Both the position numbers and the translations under genes were made by a program. Of a stretch of DNA of 8,687 bases, positions 6,012 through 8,687 are shown in pieces; position 1 is the first letter of the stretch; each line of letters starts with the position of its first letter. A model generated the notes under the pieces. The model was given only the letters and a program-made list of their open reading frames with translations. It made no database searches and was not told the DNA's origin. The stretch comes from CAZTXD01 sp964617995 (GTDB lineage: Bacteria; Actinomycetota; Acidimicrobiia; Spongiisociales; ZC4RG35), in contig CAZTXD010000148.1 of NCBI GenBank assembly GCA_964617995.1, positions 1 through 8,687 of the forward strand. Direction: 5' to 3'.

Positions 6012-6245
6012 TCACGCCCAGCGCACGCTCCGACTCTCAGGCTTCGCTGTCGATCGGAGTCTCGAGGATCGTATGCGCTCAAGCAGTCTCTCTACGTCAT
6101 CGCGTAGGGCGCCGAGCTCAGCACCGATCTCGGTGAAGGCAGCGATCAACGCATATTGACGTTCAGCGACTCCCGCAAGCCCTCGACCAAGAATACCTGC
6201 CGGGCTGCGAGTGCTCCTCGCTGGCGAAGGGATCGACTGAAACAC
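6012..6245 (-). CDS. Small helical protein, unknown
   Basis: A possible 77-residue protein. The convincing part is RQYALIAAFTEIGAELGALR followed by DDVERLLERIRSS, an amphipathic helix with heptad-like Leu/Ala/Val spacing that could form a coiled coil. The first 28 or so residues are Ser/Pro/Gly-rich and may be untranslated. The GTG at 6245 is the longest start, but has no good SD. A TTG within YALIAA is an alternative. It lies 69 bp downstream of the membrane protein gene on the same strand, so the two could be co-transcribed, and it converges on the methyltransferase gene with a 67-bp gap. It could also be the tail of a decayed gene. No family recognised. Confidence 0.4.
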   Translation of the reverse strand: MFQSIPSPARSTRSPAGILGRGLAGVAERQYALIAAFTEIGAELGALRDDVERLLERIRSSRLRSTAKPESRSVRWA

Positions 6246-6314
6246 CCCGTCCCCGCCTACCTCTGAGGTTGAGGTCGCCCTTCCCGGTCGAACGTGTTCA
6301 AGCGGTAATGGACG

Positions 6315-6839
6315 CTATGTCGCGTTGGTTGTACGCCGGTGCTCGACCGCCCAGTCCTCTCGGCCCCTGGTTATGAGAAGCCAGGCGATAAGGGCGATGG
6401 ATACCCAGAGGATGGGGACGTAGAAGGTGACGATGAGCCAGGAGACGTCGGTGGTCAGGCCAAGGAGATCGTTAGCGATCCCGGTGATGAGCGCATTGGC
6501 CAGGTCGATAATTGTGGCGACAACGAGCAGCCAGGCCAGCGGCTTGCCCAGGTTCGACCTTCGCCACAGGGCGATCAGGGTCAGCAGGGCGAGGAGGAAG
6601 CCTATCTGGTCGCCCCAGACGATCTGATCCCGGAGGGTGTCGGGGATGGCAAGTCGGTCGGCCTGCGCCGCGTACAGCTGGAGGGCGACTGTCCTACCGG
6701 TATGGATGACCACCAGTGGGGTGAGCGCCTCGACCACGCTCCGTTCGCGAGCCCAGGGAACGAATTTCCAAAGGGCGAGGACGATGAGAGTGACGAAGTT
6801 GAGCACGATTGCCAGTTGGGCCGCCACATCCGGAGTCAT
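6315..6839 (-). CDS. Four-helix integral membrane protein, uncharacterised
   Basis: A 174-residue protein with four predicted membrane segments: about 7-28 (LAIVLNFVTLIVLALWKFVP), 79-93 (IGFLLALLTLIALW), 101-121 (LAWLLVVATIIDLANALITG) and 134-157 (WLIVTFYVPILWVSIALIAW). A conserved-looking loop (VVIHTGRTVALQLYAAQADR) lies between the first two and may be a partly buried amphipathic segment. A short charged tail ends the protein. The start is firm: ATG at 6839-6837 with AGGAGG 4 nt upstream. Similar small membrane proteins of unknown role occur widely in bacteria; nothing indicates an enzyme or transporter signature. It diverges from the DJ-1/PfpI-domain fragment across 93 bp and may be co-transcribed with the small helical gene downstream. 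Confidence 0.85.
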   Translation of the reverse strand: MTPDVAAQLAIVLNFVTLIVLALWKFVPWARERSVVEALTPLVVIHTGRTVALQLYAAQADRLAIPDTLRDQIVWGDQIGFLLALLTLIALWRRSNLGKPLAWLLVVATIIDLANALITGIANDLLGLTTDVSWLIVTFYVPILWVSIALIAWLLITRGREDWAVEHRRTTNAT

Positions 6840-6932
6840 CTCTCCTCCTACAGCAGGATCTTGTCCGCACCGTATCGGGCAAGGGAGTAACTTGGAATAG
6901 ACCGTTCAGACGATCACAGGGCAGAATCGGAC

Positions 6933-7313
6933 ATGAGAGTCTTGGTGATCGGGATCGAGGGAGCCGACTCACTCAACACCGTTTCGGTGCTGGACACCAT
7001 GGTCAAGGCCAATGTGGCCTGGCGACACCTGGTCGATCCCCGATCGGCTGACCTGTTTGATCCGGTCACGGTGGGGATCGACCTTGGGCCGATCCGGTTC
7101 GCCAACCGGGTGAGCCTCGACCCGATGACCACGGTCGGAGACGAGGAGCGACCCGAGCTGGTGGTCGTCCCCGGTCTCGACGTGGACGTCCCTTCGTCGC
7201 TGGGGTTGAACCGCCGCTGGGTGCCGTGGATCAGACGGTGGCACCATGCCGGAGCACAGGGTCGAACCCCGATTGAGGACTTCGAACCCTTCGGACTCGA
7301 TTACACAGATTGA
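6933..7313 (+). pseudogene. Truncated DJ-1/PfpI (GlxA-like) domain gene
   Basis: The first 108 residues look like the N-terminal half of a DJ-1/PfpI domain of the GlxA type: MRVLVIGIEGADSLNTVSVL, then a strand-rich middle and ELVVVPGLDVDVPSS, WVPWIRRWHHAGA. In the family, the nucleophile elbow with its Cys (a SSCTGA-type motif) should follow immediately. Instead, at about 7257, the sequence changes to QGRTPIEDFEPFGLDYTD and stops. Neither other frame downstream restores the elbow, so this is not a simple frameshift but a deletion or recombination join. A full GlxA-type protein would also carry a C-terminal AraC HTH, entirely absent here. The start is ATG with only a weak upstream purine stretch. 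The remaining half-domain is unlikely to fold as an active protein. Confidence 0.75.
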
Positions 7314-7695
7314 AGCCACCTCAACTGCCACCGGGGACAATCACAGAACAAGATCATCCCGAACGGCAGTGAGCGGCCCACGGATGCCAGTTCAGAGTGC
7401 CCGCCGATGCTGCCGTTCATGAGGAGTCGTTGGGCTGAGCGTTACGCGCCAAGGACTGAGTGATGTGGGATCCCGTGTGTCCCGTTCTCACGTGGGGGCG
7501 GTAGAGCAGTTTGGGGTGAGGATGGTTCGTGTTCGGGCGCTATTCCGCGGTCTGGGAAGCTCCTGGTTCTCGCTGCACGTTCCATCCCGGGGGAGGTGGG
7601 GAGTCTTGGCGGGAGGAACCGCGGGCGTAAGGTCGTACGTATGGTTCGGGGCGAGAGCCCGTGGATGGGCTGGGGGTGTGCCGATCGAAGGGAAA
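7314..7695 (+). other. 382-bp gap before proline dehydrogenase gene
   Basis: The proline dehydrogenase frame is open upstream to 7465, but that stretch (MGSRVSRSHVGAVEQFG onward) shows no family resemblance and irregular composition, so I treat it as non-coding. It contains a short hairpin GGGC-GAGA-GCCC at 7649-7660 with a GNRA tetraloop, and a palindrome GGGATCCC at 7467-7474. I find no remnant of the missing half of the preceding gene and no clear promoter. Confidence 0.4.
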
Positions 7696-8570
7696 ATGGG
7701 GAGACTTGATCGGCGGTTGTTGTATGCCGCCGCTACCAGTGATCGTTTGGAGGGGTTCGTTCGGCGTTCGCGTCTACTGAGCAGGCACTGCAATCGGCGT
7801 GCCGGGAGGTTTGTTGCCGGCGAGTCGCTGTCGGACGTAGTCGCCACGGTTGGGCACTTGGTGGACCAGGGGTTTGCGGTCAGTGTCGACCGTTTCGGCG
7901 AAGGCCTGGATGATCCCGCCGGAGTCTCTCGGGTGGTTGAAGAGTACGGGGCGCTGAGTCGCGCCCTCGCCGACGTGGACGGCGACATCTACCTGGAGGT
8001 CGTCCCCTCCCATTTGGGAATCGACGTCTCGGTCGAGTTCTTCTGCGACCGTGTGCTCGAGGTGGCGTCGCTCCTGCCACCCGGCTCGCGGTTGGAGGTC
8101 AGCGCCGAGGAGAGTCACCGCACCCCTCGCATTCTTGTGGGGTACTTAGGTTGGCGGCGCAGGGTGTGCCGGTGGTTGCCACGTTGCAGGCCAATCTCCG
8201 CAGGAGTGAGAGCGACGCGCATCGACTCGTTGACTCGAACATTCCGGTGCGGCTGGTGAAGGGTGCCTACCTGGAGTCACCCGCAGAGGCGTATGAGTGG
8301 GGCGATCCGGTCGATGTGGCATTTCTACGGCTAGCGCATCAGGTGGCGGAGCGCGGTGGAACGTTGGCCATCGCCACCCACGATCCCGTGATTCGCGAAG
8401 CGCTGCTCCTTGCTCTAGACGGCATCGGGATCGAGATGCTGCTCGGAGTACGCCCTGGCGACGCACTCGGCCTGGTCAATCGGGGACACCAAGTGCGCAT
8501 CTACGTCCCGTACGGCAGCGACTGGTTCCGTTACTGGATGCGACGTGTGGCAGAAAGCCGCGGCGCATGA
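7696..8570 (+). pseudogene. Proline dehydrogenase (PRODH), single frameshift
   Basis: Proline dehydrogenase oxidises L-proline to pyrroline-5-carboxylate using FAD, the first step of proline catabolism, usually at the membrane. Here it is a single-domain enzyme of about 290 residues, the usual bacterial monofunctional length. The first frame (7696 to about 8142) gives MGRLDRRLLYAAATSDRLEG through LEVSAEESHRTPRIL. The second (to 8570) gives LRLAAQGVPVVATLQANLRR, VRLVKGAYLES, ATHDP, EMLLGVRPGD and the signature YWMRRVAE (the Y-x-x-R-R-x-x-E proline-binding motif). All catalytic motifs are present. The frames meet at GGGG (8139-8142); one more G restores RILVGVLRLAAQG. The ATG at 7696 has AAGGG 3 nt upstream. 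The single homopolymer change could be a sequencing error, in which case the gene is intact; otherwise it is a recent pseudogene. Confidence 0.85.
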
Positions 8571-8596
8571 CGCTGCGTCCCGACCGAGGAGGTGAC

Positions 8597-8686
8597 ATGA
8601 TGGATAGGCCGGTCAACTTGGAGAAGGCGTACTCGTCCTTCGATGAGCTGTGGAGCCCCCGGATCATCGCCACGATGAACGACTAA
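8597..8686 (+). pseudogene. Cupin-like protein, N-terminal 29 codons then stop
   Basis: A very strong SD (GAGGAGGTGAC) precedes tandem ATGs at 8597 and 8600, 26 nt after the proline dehydrogenase stop. The peptide (M)MDRPVNLEKAYSSFDELWSP RIIATMND resembles the start of small single-domain cupins, where an N-D-Y and then a beta strand leading to the metal-binding histidines normally follow. Here the codon at the expected Tyr is TAA (8684-8686), a one-base change from TAC or TAT. The window ends one base later, so the downstream frame cannot be seen. It could be a true nonsense mutation, an edge error or a genuine small peptide. It is probably co-transcribed with the proline dehydrogenase gene. 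Confidence 0.5.
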
Positions 8687-8687
8687 G

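Noticed and set aside
7255..7295. T-loop-like GGTTCGA sequences suggesting a tRNA
   Set aside because: No acceptor, D or anticodon stems can be assembled on either strand.

Overview
The window is GC-rich, with strong G/C preference at codon third positions, frequent GTG/TTG starts and Shine-Dalgarno (SD) sites close to AGGAGG. Together with the gene types (TetR and LuxR regulators, a Thr-rich lipoprotein, a single-domain proline dehydrogenase), this suggests a high-GC actinobacterium from a poorly sampled lineage, possibly Acidimicrobiia-like. That placement is inference; no rRNA or marker gene is present.

Layout. The left edge holds the first 28 codons of an unknown protein (minus, 1-85). 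Next on the minus strand is an alpha/beta hydrolase remnant (277-802) with at least four separate lesions, and upstream of it a TetR-family regulator (898-1458). A lipoprotein with two related extracellular domains (1492-2550) diverges from the TetR gene across only 33 bp. From 2551 to 3312 there is no complete gene. This gap holds a 9-bp inverted repeat, a short orphan coding fragment on the minus strand, the 5' end of an interrupted TTG-start ORF on the plus strand, and a hairpin-rich non-coding stretch that may be a fossil IS110-type end or a structured leader. The middle of the window is the best-preserved part: a LuxR-family regulator with a helical-repeat sensor (3313-4950), followed by a SAM-dependent methyltransferase (5090-5944). 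This recurring actinobacterial neighbourhood is probably a regulator-target pair. Two minus-strand genes follow: a small helical protein (6012-6245) and a four-helix membrane protein (6315-6839).

The right end decays again. There is a DJ-1/PfpI (GlxA-like) domain gene cut off before its nucleophile region (6933-7313), a proline dehydrogenase with one frameshift in a G run (7696-8570), and a cupin-like gene whose reading frame stops after 29 codons at the window edge (8597-8686).

The most notable pattern is well-preserved genes interleaved with broken ones. Some lesions (the homopolymer frameshift, the 1-nt insertion) could be sequencing errors. Others cannot be explained that way by a single base: loss of a start and N-terminus, a multi-residue internal deletion, a catalytic His to Arg change, and a clean truncation. 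No clear new multi-gene system is visible. The best candidate for something undescribed is the structured non-coding block at about 2975-3235.
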